A DNA stretch of 64,000 nt. Origin: BOG-908 sp963848205 (lineage in GTDB: Bacteria > Pseudomonadota > Alphaproteobacteria > Acetobacterales > Acetobacteraceae). The notes under the pieces were generated by a model, which did not search any database, had not been told where the DNA came from, and was given only the letters and a program-made list of their open reading frames with translations. The stretch covers positions 1 through 64,000 of the forward strand of contig CAWKCV010000005.1 of assembly GCA_963848205.1 (NCBI GenBank). The letters run 5' to 3'. Numbering within the stretch: position 1 is the first letter of the stretch; each line of letters begins with the position of its first letter. Below are positions 33,355 through 42,284 of this stretch, piece by piece. The position numbers were made by a program, and so were the translations under genes.

Positions 33355-34542
33355 TTATTTCTTTCTCCGATACCCCCGCTCCCGCCCGTACCTGACCCAA
33401 TGATCCACCGGATCCGCCGCCAATCCCTCCCCCAGCTCGATCGCCGCAATCGGATACCGCCCGACGTAAAACGCCGCATCCAACTCGAACGGCTCGCGGC
33501 CTTCCGCAAATCCGTAATGTTCGAAATGGTGGCGCCCCGTAGGCATATGCCCGCCCACAATGGCGGCCGCGATATCGGGATAGTTGTGCAGATAAAATCC
33601 CTCGTCGAATGCGGCGAGATGGGCCATCGGATTGCGCGGCGGCGGCGGGCGCTGGACGATCGCCTCGATGCTGGTCGCCGGCATCGCGCGCCATAGATGG
33701 CGGATTGCAGCGTGCGCCGCTTCGTGCGCAGCGACAGGCACCGCGTAATGATGCGGAAACAGGATGAAGCGATACCGCGCATCGGCAAACGGCAGCAGGT
33801 TGGTCGCGCGCGCCTGCAGCGGATTGAACAGGCCGAGCACGGGCATGTGCACGCTGACCGCTTCCGATAGCCAGGCGCCCAGCCAGCTGAATGTGCTGAT
33901 GGCGGGCACGATGTGGCAGGAGGCGCGAATGAAGGCGAAATCGGCCGCCGCCCCCTGGCTCGGCACGAAGCGCGCGGTGGGAAAGCGGCGACGCAGCGCG
34001 TGCATGTAGGGCGTGTCTTCCAACTGGCCCATGAACACCGGTGCCAGTCCGGTGCGCTCGACGAGGTCGGCATAGAAATCGACCGGCAGCAGCACATAAT
34101 CCGGGTGGCGCGCGTCGAGCACGTCGCCTTGGCGGATGTTGCACAGCAGCTCGCCCGGGCCGGCGCCGCGCACGGAGGGGCTCGGAAACACGCCGCGATA
34201 GGCGTCGGGCGGCAGGAAATTGGCGATATGCTGCGCGTAGGTGCGCAGATCCACCCGCTCGATGGCGCCGCTTGCCAGCGCGATCGCAAGCCGGTCCACC
34301 GGCACCACGGGCGCCTGCACCGTTTCCGTGCGGTAGTCGCCCAGCACAGGCGGCACCTGGATGCCCCATTCCGGCAGATGGATTTGCGACATCCGGGCGC
34401 CCGGCACGCGATGGGCGAGCGAGAGGGCGGCCATATACTGGATCATCCGGTTGCCCAGATTGCCCATTGGCGAGACATGGATCAGCCGCGTGCCGGTGGC
34501 GGCCGGCGGCTGGCCAATGTTGGGCCCCTGTGCTTCATCCAT
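33355..34542 (-). CDS. Putative glycosyltransferase with C-terminal YxxxxPD-type repeats
   Basis: 395 residues. The N-terminal HVSPMGNLGNRMIQYMAALSLA resembles the GxxGNQxFQY motif of GT11-type fucosyltransferases. The middle part ISTFSWLGAWLSEAVSVHMPVLGLFNP fits a C-terminal Rossmann half. The last 80 residues hold two copies of a repeat seen in acetobacterial/other glycan proteins (FDEGFYLHNYPDIAAAI...HHFEHYGFAEGREP; then LDAAFYVGRYPIAAIELG...WVRYG). Specificity is unknown. It is divergent from the GT92-like gene with a 20-base gap, so both likely serve surface polysaccharide. Confidence 0.65.
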   Translation of the reverse strand: MDEAQGPNIGQPPAATGTRLIHVSPMGNLGNRMIQYMAALSLAHRVPGARMSQIHLPEWGIQVPPVLGDYRTETVQAPVVPVDRLAIALASGAIERVDLRTYAQHIANFLPPDAYRGVFPSPSVRGAGPGELLCNIRQGDVLDARHPDYVLLPVDFYADLVERTGLAPVFMGQLEDTPYMHALRRRFPTARFVPSQGAAADFAFIRASCHIVPAISTFSWLGAWLSEAVSVHMPVLGLFNPLQARATNLLPFADARYRFILFPHHYAVPVAAHEAAHAAIRHLWRAMPATSIEAIVQRPPPPRNPMAHLAAFDEGFYLHNYPDIAAAIVGGHMPTGRHHFEHYGFAEGREPFELDAAFYVGRYPIAAIELGEGLAADPVDHWVRYGRERGYRRKK

Positions 34543-34562
34543 CGCTCAAAGCCCGGTCCTGC

Positions 34563-35426
34563 ATGAAATCCGCTGTCTGTCTGATCGTCCGCAACGAGGC
34601 ACGCGATATCGCGGAGTGGATCGCCTTCCATGCCGTGGCCGGCTTCGACACGCAGATCATCTTCGATAACCGATCCGACGACGGCACCGACCGGATCGTC
34701 AAGGCCGCCGCCGCCCTGCACGACATACGGTATCACCATTGGCAGAACAGCAGCGCCGCCAGCCAGACGCTGGCGTACGAGGCGGCCTGCGAGGCCTACC
34801 GGCTGGAGTTCGACTGGATCGCGTTCGTCGATTCAGACGAGTTCCTTATGTTGCCGGACGCCGAGCCGATGAACGCGTTCCTCGGGCGTTTCGACGGCTG
34901 GAGCGGCATTGCGCTGAACTGGGCGATCTTCGGCGCCAACGGGCACGAGGCCTATCCGGAGGGGCTGGTGCTGGAGAATTTCACCCGCCGCGCCGGGCGC
35001 GATTTCTTTCCCGCACGTCACTGCAAGTCGGTGGTTCGGCCGCGCTTCGTGGCGCGCTGCCTCAACCCGCATTGCTTCGATCTGGGCGGCGACAGGCTGG
35101 GCAGCTACGCCGATGCGCGCGGCCGGGCAATGCGCTGGTGGCCGGCGCCGGAACTGGGCGGCATATTGCCCGGTGTGAGTCTCGACCCGCCGGATTATGA
35201 CGGGCCGCGGGTCAACCATTATTTCACCCGCTCGCGTGCCCATTGGCTGGCCAAGCTGAAGCGCGGCTATCCGAGCGACATGGCCGTCCGCAAGCTGGCG
35301 GAGTTCGATGTCTACAACCGCAACGAGGAGGAGGACCTGTCCGCGGCAGCGTGGGTGGACCGGGTCCGCTCGGCCATGACGCCCTTGCAGGTTGCCTCTC
35401 CGATAGCGATGACGTCCAGTAAATGA
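34563..35426 (+). CDS. Glycosyltransferase family 2/92-like (DUF23) protein
   Basis: 287 residues. MKSAVCLIVRNEARDIAEWIAFH, IIFDNRSDDGTDRIV and IAFVDSDEFLM are the GT-A fold hallmarks of the DUF23/GT92-like group (DxD as DSDEF). The C-terminal half has NHYFTRSRAHWLAKLKRG, typical of this group. Acceptor unknown. The start at 34563 follows directly after the divergent gene, so the promoters overlap within about 20 bases or lie inside the neighbouring coding sequence. Confidence 0.85.
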   Translation: MKSAVCLIVRNEARDIAEWIAFHAVAGFDTQIIFDNRSDDGTDRIVKAAAALHDIRYHHWQNSSAASQTLAYEAACEAYRLEFDWIAFVDSDEFLMLPDAEPMNAFLGRFDGWSGIALNWAIFGANGHEAYPEGLVLENFTRRAGRDFFPARHCKSVVRPRFVARCLNPHCFDLGGDRLGSYADARGRAMRWWPAPELGGILPGVSLDPPDYDGPRVNHYFTRSRAHWLAKLKRGYPSDMAVRKLAEFDVYNRNEEEDLSAAAWVDRVRSAMTPLQVASPIAMTSSK

Positions 35427-35447
35427 TACGGTATCTAGATTTCCAGC

Positions 35448-35579
35448 TTATACTGAGCTGCGAAGCCAGCCGATTACAATGACTTCATAGTAAGAAGGCG
35501 TGCAGTCCGGATGCAGAGAAAAGATTGCAATCATTTTCTGGATTGACTCGCAAGCGCAACGCTCATAGTTGTGATGCAT
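35448..35579 (-). CDS. Possible 43-residue small protein
   Basis: From ATG 35579: MHHNYERCACESIQKMIAIF then SLHPDCTPSYYEVIVIGWLRSSV. AGAGGTG lies six bases before the ATG, a good ribosome-binding site. The base composition is more AT-rich than the neighbours. I know no matching family and it may be spurious. The surrounding 35427-35647 gap holds nothing else I can identify. Confidence 0.3.
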   Translation of the reverse strand: MHHNYERCACESIQKMIAIFSLHPDCTPSYYEVIVIGWLRSSV

Positions 35580-35647
35580 GGTAGCACCTCTGTCTCGCGC
35601 GCAGGCGTGCGGCAGCAGCGGTGGCGCGAGTTGAGGGGGATTTATCG

Positions 35648-35812
35648 ATGTTACGAACCGCGCTGCAGATGTTACGTCATGACCGACAAGCAGTGACCGC
35701 ACTGGAATACGGCATCATCGCCAGCATCCTGGGGCTCGTGCTGGTGACGATTTTCGGCAATTTCGGCAACACGCTCAAGACTCTCTTTTCGCACGTGTCG
35801 ACCTCTATCTAG
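35648..35812 (+). CDS. Flp/Fap-type pilin subunit, orphan
   Basis: 54 residues. The N-terminal charged leader LRTALQMLRHDRQAVTALEYGIIA contains the conserved TALEYG(L/I)IA motif of Flp pilins with the Glu-Tyr pair after the cleavage site. A hydrophobic helix (SILGLVLVTIFGNFGNTL) follows. No cpa/tad assembly genes are in the window, so assembly machinery must be elsewhere. Start chosen at 35648, after GAGGGGGA. Confidence 0.85.
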   Translation: MLRTALQMLRHDRQAVTALEYGIIASILGLVLVTIFGNFGNTLKTLFSHVSTSI

Positions 35813-35827
35813 GCACCTAAGCGTCAT

Positions 35828-36661
35828 CTAACCCCGCAGGAACTCCACGATCCGGCCGATCGTCGGGGCATCCATCAGCGCCGGTGCATGGCCCGTATCG
35901 GCCACCACATGCGTCTGCGACTTGGCCGCCATCCGGTCCAGCGTCCCGGGCAACAGCAGGTCGCTCGACTCTCCCCGTATCGTCAGCATCGGCGCGCGTA
36001 TCGCCTCCCACACCGGCCATAGATCAAGGTCGGCGGAAGGTGCGGCGCGCAGCGGCACCGTCATCGCCGGGTCGAAATGCAGGGTCGGCCGCCCGTCCGG
36101 CAGCAGCCGCGCGGAATGGCGTGCCAGGTGCGCCCATTGCGCGTCCGTGAGTGGCCCGAAACTGGCGTGCACCCGGCGCAGATGCGCCTCCAACCCCGCC
36201 GCGTCGTCGAATTCGGGAATCAGGCCAACATAATCGGCGATACGCTGGAGCGCCGCTTTCGGCAGGAACGGACCGATATCGTTGAGCACCATCCGCTCGA
36301 TCGGCGCGCCGGGGGCGGCGGCCAGCAACATGCCGCAGATGCCTCCGAGCGAGGTGCCGACCCAGCGTACCGGCCGGGCAAGACTGGCCAGCAGATGCGA
36401 CAGCGGCACGGTGTAATGCGAGGGCGAGTACAACGACGGCTCGGCCAGCCATTCCGAACGGCCGCGGCCGGGCAGGTCCGGGCAGACGATGTAGAACCGG
36501 TCGGCCAGCGCCTCGGCCAGCGCATCGAAATCGCGGCTGAGGCGGCTGAGCCCGTGCACGCACACGACAGGTGGGTGCGAGGGGTCGCCCCAACATGTCA
36601 ACGCCAACCGGTAGAAGCGGCCGGCGAGCAGATACGGGATTTCGGTCAGGTCTGGCGACAT
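35828..36661 (-). CDS. Alpha/beta-fold hydrolase
   Basis: 277 residues. The oxyanion-hole region is VCVHGLSRLSRDFDALAEAL, then CPDLPGRGRSEWL. The nucleophile elbow is GTSLGGICG. The catalytic His is in DTGHAPALMD near the C-terminus. The length and DLPGRGRS motif fit the epoxide-hydrolase/esterase-like general family; the substrate is not predictable. It is convergent with the Flp pilin gene (15-base gap) and 14 bases downstream of the acyltransferase gene (36676-37818) on the same strand. Confidence 0.85.
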   Translation of the reverse strand: MSPDLTEIPYLLAGRFYRLALTCWGDPSHPPVVCVHGLSRLSRDFDALAEALADRFYIVCPDLPGRGRSEWLAEPSLYSPSHYTVPLSHLLASLARPVRWVGTSLGGICGMLLAAAPGAPIERMVLNDIGPFLPKAALQRIADYVGLIPEFDDAAGLEAHLRRVHASFGPLTDAQWAHLARHSARLLPDGRPTLHFDPAMTVPLRAAPSADLDLWPVWEAIRAPMLTIRGESSDLLLPGTLDRMAAKSQTHVVADTGHAPALMDAPTIGRIVEFLRG

Positions 36662-36675
36662 TGTCGGTTGTACTC

Positions 36676-37818
36676 TCAGGCGGGGGTGAACAAGCCGGGC
36701 GGTGGATGGCTGCCGATCCGCCGGCGCAGGCGCAGCATCGGCTGCTCGATCAGCGTGTAGGACGCGACCGACAGAATGGCGGACAGCGGCAGGCCGATCG
36801 CCAGCCAGGCGAGCTTATGCGGCCCCGCCAGCCAATCGGCCAGCGCGAAGGCGCCCCAGTGCCACAAATACAGCGAGTAGCTGAGCCGGCCGATCCACAA
36901 GGCAGGCCGGGTGCAGAGAGCGCGCGCGACGGGGCCTTCACGGGTGAGCAAGGCGGGGAACAGCACCAGCAACGCCACGCCCTGCACGCTGGTGCGCAGA
37001 ACCTGCCGGCCGAACTCGCCGGTGGGCAGGAAGCCGGCCGCCAGCATCAGCAGCCCGAGTGGCCAGAGCGAGGCGGCGCGGGCGAACCAGGCCGGGCGGC
37101 GGAGCTCGACGAACGCCAGCAGCGCGCCCCAGGCGATAGAGTCGATGCGCGTGTCGGTGCCCTGGTAGAGCCGGTTGTAGCGCCAGGCCGGGTTGGTCTG
37201 AAGCCGGCCGCACACGTCGGAGAAGTGCCGGGTGCAATGGCCGAACAGCCACCAGCGCCAGCACAGCACACTCAGGCACAGCGCGAGGATGGCCGCCATT
37301 GCCCAGCGCGTGCGCCAGAGTGCGCCCAGCAGCAGCGGCCAGGCGGCATAGAAATGCTCCTCGATCGCCAGCGACCACAGGATGTTGAACGGGTGGCGCA
37401 CGCCGGCCAACGTCGAGCGGTAGCCTTCCCAAAGATCATAGATGTTGGCGCCGTAGAATACGGCCGAGAACCAGCCGGCTGCCGAAATATGTCCGCCCGC
37501 CACCAGGTAGGCGAAGCCGGCGATGGCGACATAGGCCAGCCCCGCTGGCGCCAGCCGCAGCACGCGCCGCAAGTAGAAATTGGCGAGGCGAAGGCGGTTG
37601 CTGGCCAGGCTGCCGAGCAGTTGCCGGGTGATGAGATAGCCGCTGATGAAGAAAAACAGCGTCACTCCGAAAGCGCCCGGAAGCAGGCGTTCCAGCCCCG
37701 CATGGGCGGCCACGACGAGCAGGATCGCCACGGCCCTCAGCCCGTCCAGCACCGGGAGATAGAAGGTCTGTGTCGGCGCTCGAGGCGCTTCGGTGCGGGC
37801 CATCGGGTTTTGGGCCAT
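36676..37818 (-). CDS. Acyltransferase 3 family (OafA/YrhL-like) membrane protein
   Basis: 380-residue polytopic O-acyltransferase. The N-terminal catalytic region is LPVLDGLRAVAILLVVAAHAGL (His as catalytic base), then FFFISGYLITRQLLGSL, NILWSLAIEEHFYAAWPLLL and YSLYLWHWGAFALADW. It typically O-acetylates surface glycans. The frame extends to 37962, but that would overlap the divergent gene at 37931; ATG 37818 has AAGG four bases upstream. Confidence 0.9.
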   Translation of the reverse strand: MAQNPMARTEAPRAPTQTFYLPVLDGLRAVAILLVVAAHAGLERLLPGAFGVTLFFFISGYLITRQLLGSLASNRLRLANFYLRRVLRLAPAGLAYVAIAGFAYLVAGGHISAAGWFSAVFYGANIYDLWEGYRSTLAGVRHPFNILWSLAIEEHFYAAWPLLLGALWRTRWAMAAILALCLSVLCWRWWLFGHCTRHFSDVCGRLQTNPAWRYNRLYQGTDTRIDSIAWGALLAFVELRRPAWFARAASLWPLGLLMLAAGFLPTGEFGRQVLRTSVQGVALLVLFPALLTREGPVARALCTRPALWIGRLSYSLYLWHWGAFALADWLAGPHKLAWLAIGLPLSAILSVASYTLIEQPMLRLRRRIGSHPPPGLFTPA

Positions 37819-37930
37819 TGAGCCTTGCATGCGAACGGGCCGATACTCGGGCGAGGTTGCGCCACCCGGCAAGGGGTGTGCGATGATGAACGCGTGCCGG
37901 ATCGGGCATGAGCAGAGAAGCTGAAGGTGT

Positions 37931-38914
37931 ATGGCCAAGACAAACCCGGACATTCCGCACAACCTGCAGCCGCGCGCCGCCGACTATGACTACGACCTGG
38001 AAGCGGCCCTGCGCAGCGTGGTGAGTCTGCGTGCCGACATACCGGGCGACGCGTTCACGGCTGGCACGCTCGGCACCGAGCGCGCGGGAAACGGCGTGTG
38101 CATCAAGGGCGGCCTGGCCGGCGGCCTGGTGCTGACGATGGGCTATCTGGTGATGGAGGCCGACAGCATCTGGCTGACCACCAATGATGGCCGTGCCGTG
38201 CCCGGCCATGCGCTGGCGGTGGATTTCGAAACCGGGTTCGGCCTGGTGCAGCCGTTGGGCAAGCTCGGCGCGCCGGAGATGGCCATCGGTGACAGCAACG
38301 CCGCCAATGTCGGCACGCCTGCTTTGCTGGCCGGCGCCGGCGGCCGGGCACGCACGATCGAGACCGAAGTCGTGGGCCGGCAGGAGTTCGCCGGTTACTG
38401 GGAGTATCTGATCGACGACGCGCTGTTTACTGCGCCCGCGCATCCGTTCTGGGGTGGCGCCGGCCTTATCGGTGCGGATGGACGGCTGCTGGGCATCGGC
38501 TCGCTCATCCTGCAGCAAAGCGACGAGCGCGGCCGGCGGGTGGACATGAACATGGTGGTACCGACCGCGCTGCTGACGCCGATCCTCGACGAGCTGGTGC
38601 AGTACGGCCATGTGCGCCGGCCGCCGCGGCCCTGGCTGGGGCTGTATGCGATGGAGGCCGAGGAGGCGGTGATGGTCGGCGGCGTCACCGATGGCGGGCC
38701 GGCCGACAAGGCGGGCCTGCGCGCCGGCGACCGCATCGTGGCAGTGGATGGCGACGAGGTGACCGAGCTGGCCGGGCTCTGGCGACGGGTGTGGAGCGCC
38801 GGCACGGCAGGCGCGCGGCTGCGGATGAGCGTGAGCCGGGACGACGATCTGTTGCATATGACGTTACATTCGGCGGCCAGGGCGGCGTTTCTGCGAGCGC
38901 CAAGGCTGCACTAA
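37931..38914 (+). CDS. HtrA/S1C-like protein with PDZ domain, predicted catalytically dead
   Basis: 327 residues with the HtrA layout: a chymotrypsin-like region (about 25-215) and a C-terminal PDZ domain (about 230-310: GGVTDGGPADKAGLRAGDRIVAVDG). No signal peptide is visible. All three catalytic positions are changed: the LTNNHVV motif reads LTMGYLVM (His to Tyr72), the TDLALL motif reads TGFGLV (Asp to Gly102), and GNSGG reads PFWGG (Ser to Trp174). The rest of the fold motifs are kept, implying a binding or scaffold role. AAGGTG precedes the ATG at 37931. Confidence 0.8.
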   Translation: MAKTNPDIPHNLQPRAADYDYDLEAALRSVVSLRADIPGDAFTAGTLGTERAGNGVCIKGGLAGGLVLTMGYLVMEADSIWLTTNDGRAVPGHALAVDFETGFGLVQPLGKLGAPEMAIGDSNAANVGTPALLAGAGGRARTIETEVVGRQEFAGYWEYLIDDALFTAPAHPFWGGAGLIGADGRLLGIGSLILQQSDERGRRVDMNMVVPTALLTPILDELVQYGHVRRPPRPWLGLYAMEAEEAVMVGGVTDGGPADKAGLRAGDRIVAVDGDEVTELAGLWRRVWSAGTAGARLRMSVSRDDDLLHMTLHSAARAAFLRAPRLH

Positions 38915-38954
38915 GTACGCGCTGCGCGGCTCACGGCCAGCCGCATTCATGTCC

Positions 38955-39007
38955 CGGCGAGGGAGCAAAAGTTTTTTTGCTTCTTTTTTTCAAAAAAGAA
39001 GGCCCTC
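38955..39007. repeat. Intergenic palindromic element upstream of the acylase gene
   Basis: GGCGAGGGAGCAAAAG then TTTTTTTGCTTCTTTTTTTC-AAAAAAGAAGGCC. The right arm provides AGAAGG at 38997-39002, 9 bases before the ATG at 39012. Confidence 0.85.
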
Positions 39008-39011
39008 CTGA

Positions 39012-41282
39012 ATGCGCTTTCTCAAAGTCCTGGCCGCGCTCTCGCTCCTCCCTATCGCTCTCGTCGCCGCCGTCTGGCTAACCCTCCCTCCATCCAGCGA
39101 AACACTCCGCATCGCCGGCCTGCGCGCGCCGGTGGACATCTCGTTCGACGAGTTCGGCATCCCGCGCATTCACGCACAATCCGAGCCGGATGCGGCCGCA
39201 GCCCTCGGCTACGTCCATGCGCGCGACAGGATGTTTCAGATGGAGCTGATGCGGCGTGCGGCCTCGGGCACGCTGTCGGCCATCGTCGGCGCGCGCGCGC
39301 TGCCGGTCGATCGGATGGCGCGTATCTTCGGCGAGCGGCTGCATGCGGAAAGCTCGTTTGCTGGCCTTTCGCCGGACCTGCGCGCAATCCTGACCGCCTA
39401 TGCCGCGGGGGTGAATGCCTGGATCACCGAGCGCGGACGGATGGCGGCACCGGAGTTTCTCGGCCTCGGCGCGCCGCGGCCGTGGAAGCCGTCCGACTGC
39501 CTGTTGTGGAGCGAGACGGTGAGCCTGTGGCTGGCCGACAACTACCGCACTGAGCTGTCCCGCATGGCGATGGCCGGCAAACTTCCGCCCGAGCGGATGG
39601 CCCAGCTCTGGCCGCCGACCGGCGACACGCCGGCGCCCGACAGCACGACGCCGCAAGCCCCGATCCGCCAGGGCTGGCTCGACGCGCTGCCGCACTTCCC
39701 GCAAGCCTTCACCTTGCCCGACGAAGCCTCCAACGCCTGGGCGGTTGCCGGCAGCCACACTAATACCGGTTCGGCGATGATGGCGGGCGACCCGCATCTG
39801 GCGCTGGGCTTCCCCGCGCTGTGGTATCTGGCGCGGATCGAGACGCCGGGCGGCGTGCTGGTGGGCGCCACGGCACCCGGCGTGCCGTTCCTGGTCATCG
39901 GCCGCAACGCCCATATCGGCTGGAGCTTCACCACCACAGGCATCGACACGCAGGACGTGTTCATCGAGACGCCGCTGGCGGGCGGCATGTATGCGACGCC
40001 GGACGGCCCGCGCCCGTTCGACGTGCGCGAGGAGGTGATCCACGTGCGCGGCGCGCCGGACGAGCATCTGACGGTGCGCGCCACCCGCCACGGCCCGATC
40101 ATCAGCGATGGCGAGCCGGGCCCCGTGCTTGCGGTCGAGATGGCGCAGTTCCAGCTCGGCAGCCCGGCGCCCGGACTGTATGCACTGAACCATGCTGCCA
40201 GCGTGGCCGACGCAGGCCGCGCCGCCGCGATGATGACCGCGCCGATGCAGAACCTGACCGTGGCCGGCCCCGACGGGATCGGCCTGTTCACCACCGGCCA
40301 GGTGCCGGTGCGCCGCGCCGGCGACGGCAGCGTGCCTGTTTCTGGCGCCGACGGGCTGCACGACTGGACCGGCTTTGCCAGCGGCGACGCGCTGCCGCAT
40401 TTCGTCAACCCCGCCGGCGGCACGGTGGAAAATGCCAACGAACGCACCGCACCGCCGGATTTCCCGGTGTTCCTCGGCCGCGACTTTCCCAAGCCGTTGC
40501 GCGCGCGCCGCATCCACGAGCTGCTTGGCGCCAAACCCGCCTTCGGCGCGGACGATTTCCAGGCCATGCAGGCCGACGATGTCAGCGTTCTCGCCCACGA
40601 TGTGCTGCCCGTGCTGGCGAGCCTGCCGCGCGAGCAGGGCGTCACCGGACAGGCGCAGGCGCTGCTCGCGGCCTGGAACGGCGCGATGGACAGGAACCGG
40701 CCGGAACCGCTGATCTTCAACGATGCCGTGCAGCTCTTCGTCGCGCGCACGCTGGCCGCCAACCATGTGGCCCAAGCCGACGCCGGGCCGTGGAGCGGGT
40801 TTCTCGACTGGCTGGTCTCCCCGGACGGTGCCGTGTGGTGCAACGGCGATTGCCGGCCCGCGCTGAGCCGCGCCCTGCACGATGCCAGCGAGGAACTCGC
40901 CACCCGCTTCGGGCAGGACCCGCATGCCTGGCGCTGGGGCACGGTGCACCAGGCGGTGTTCGCGCACCCCATCCTCGCCCAGATCCCGGTAATCGGCGCA
41001 ATCGCCAGCCGGCGCGTGCCCGTCGATGGCGACGACACCACCCTGTTCCGTGGGGGCAACGGTGCGCTGGGACATTTCGAGGCGCTGCACGGCGCCGCTT
41101 ACCGCGGCATCTACGATGTCGCGGATCTGGAGCGCAGCCGGTTTGTGGTCACGCCTGGGCAATCGGGCAATTTTCTGAGCCCGCATGCTTGGGATTTGCT
41201 GGGGCGCTGGGCGGCGGGGCAGACGATCACCATTCCGGCGATGCCGGCTCGGGTGACTGGCGACTTACGGCTCAGCCCTTAA
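39012..41282 (+). CDS. Penicillin acylase family (Ntn-hydrolase) protein
   Basis: 756-residue periplasmic Ntn-hydrolase precursor. The signal peptide is MRFLKVLAALSLLPIALVAA. The alpha-chain part contains VHARDRMFQMELMRRAASG. The autoprocessing site lies before Ser240 in DEASNAWAV, the nucleophile of the beta chain. GDPHLALGFPALWYL and a late NANERTA (VENANERTA) segment are also conserved. Activity may be on beta-lactams or N-acyl-homoserine lactones; not decidable here. The ribosome-binding site is probably the arm of the upstream repeat. Confidence 0.92.
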   Translation: MRFLKVLAALSLLPIALVAAVWLTLPPSSETLRIAGLRAPVDISFDEFGIPRIHAQSEPDAAAALGYVHARDRMFQMELMRRAASGTLSAIVGARALPVDRMARIFGERLHAESSFAGLSPDLRAILTAYAAGVNAWITERGRMAAPEFLGLGAPRPWKPSDCLLWSETVSLWLADNYRTELSRMAMAGKLPPERMAQLWPPTGDTPAPDSTTPQAPIRQGWLDALPHFPQAFTLPDEASNAWAVAGSHTNTGSAMMAGDPHLALGFPALWYLARIETPGGVLVGATAPGVPFLVIGRNAHIGWSFTTTGIDTQDVFIETPLAGGMYATPDGPRPFDVREEVIHVRGAPDEHLTVRATRHGPIISDGEPGPVLAVEMAQFQLGSPAPGLYALNHAASVADAGRAAAMMTAPMQNLTVAGPDGIGLFTTGQVPVRRAGDGSVPVSGADGLHDWTGFASGDALPHFVNPAGGTVENANERTAPPDFPVFLGRDFPKPLRARRIHELLGAKPAFGADDFQAMQADDVSVLAHDVLPVLASLPREQGVTGQAQALLAAWNGAMDRNRPEPLIFNDAVQLFVARTLAANHVAQADAGPWSGFLDWLVSPDGAVWCNGDCRPALSRALHDASEELATRFGQDPHAWRWGTVHQAVFAHPILAQIPVIGAIASRRVPVDGDDTTLFRGGNGALGHFEALHGAAYRGIYDVADLERSRFVVTPGQSGNFLSPHAWDLLGRWAAGQTITIPAMPARVTGDLRLSP

Positions 41283-41283
41283 G

Positions 41284-41365
41284 CAAGGCCTTCTTTTCTG
41301 AAGAAAAGAAGCAAAAGACTTTTTTTCCGCTATCGCGATGCTCACGACGGGCATAGCGACAGCGG
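41284..41365. repeat. Intergenic palindromic element with GC core
   Basis: GGCCTTCTTTTCTGAAGAAAAGAAGCAAAAG, then CCGCTATCGC...GCGACAGCGG (about 41327-41364) closing the core stem. A fragment CTGCTTCC follows at 41378. Confidence 0.85.
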
Positions 41366-41458
41366 GCTCGATGGAGGCTGCTTCCTTTAAGCTTTCCACA
41401 TCACGCCCAAACTCTGCATGATACGCTCGTCGGAACGGGAGCCGCTCGAAACACCTCG

Positions 41459-42247
41459 ATGACCTACAAGCCGCCGCGCAGGCCCCAATTTTTCTACACC
41501 ACCGCGCCCTTGCCCTGCCCCTACGTGCAGGGCCGGACCGAGCGCAAGGTCGTCACCGAAATCAACGGCCCCGATGCCGACGCGCTGCACGATCGCCTCT
41601 CCCGCGCCGGCTTCCGCCGCAGCCACAACATCGCCTACGCGCCCGTCTGCCCCAATTGCAGCGCCTGCATCCCGATCCGGATCGACACGCGGCTGTTCGA
41701 ACCCGACCGCGGCCTGCGCCGCGTCGCGCGCGCCAACGAGGGTACCGACGGTTTCGAGGTGCCGGCACGCGCCACCGCCGAGCAGTTCGGCCTGTTCCAG
41801 CGTTACCAGCAGGCGCGCCACGGCGACGGCGACATGGCGACGATGAGCTTTTACGACTACCGCGCCATGGTCGAGGACACGCCGATCGAGACCATGGTCA
41901 TCGAGTTCCGCGACGGTGAGGACCGCCTGGTCGGCGCGTGCTTGGCCGACCGGCTGGGTGATGGGCTATCGGCCGTCTACAGCTTTTTCGCCCCCGAACT
42001 CGCCCGCCGCTCGCTCGGCACCTACGCCATCCTGTGGCTGGTGGACCGCGCCCGCCTGCTCGGTCTGCCCTACGTGTATCTTGGTTATTGGGTGCCGGAG
42101 AGCCGCAAGATGGCCTACAAGGTGCGATTCCGCCCGAGCGAGATATTGGCCGGCGGATCGTGGCGCATGCTGACCGACGCCGACCTCCAGCCAGGCGACG
42201 AGAAGACACGGACGTTGCTGATGCCGGAGACGGCCGACCTGGGCTGA
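41459..42247 (+). CDS. bpt: Aspartate/glutamate leucyltransferase (Bpt, ATE family)
   Basis: 262-residue aminoacyl-tRNA-protein transferase of the N-degron pathway; it transfers Leu to N-terminal Asp/Glu for ClpAPS-mediated degradation. The N-terminal domain has YTTAPLPCPYVQGRTERKV and the CPNCSACIPIRI cluster. The C-terminal GNAT-like part has VYSFFAPELARRSLGTYAILW and LPYVYLGYWVPESRKMAYK. Length is normal. It is 37 bases upstream of the asparaginase gene and probably co-transcribed. Confidence 0.93.
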   Translation: MTYKPPRRPQFFYTTAPLPCPYVQGRTERKVVTEINGPDADALHDRLSRAGFRRSHNIAYAPVCPNCSACIPIRIDTRLFEPDRGLRRVARANEGTDGFEVPARATAEQFGLFQRYQQARHGDGDMATMSFYDYRAMVEDTPIETMVIEFRDGEDRLVGACLADRLGDGLSAVYSFFAPELARRSLGTYAILWLVDRARLLGLPYVYLGYWVPESRKMAYKVRFRPSEILAGGSWRMLTDADLQPGDEKTRTLLMPETADLG

Positions 42248-42284
42248 GGTTGCTTTTCACCGCCCGACGCGCTTCGTCACGCCC

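Noticed and set aside
35490..35530. Possible further copy of the palindromic element (AAGAAGGCGTGCAGTCC)
   Set aside because: Only a fragment of one arm matches and no hairpin partner or GCGACAGCG motif is nearby.
39078..41186. 702-codon minus-strand frame opposite the penicillin-acylase-family gene
   Set aside because: Shadow frame in high-GC coding sequence; no recognisable motif, signal or domain.
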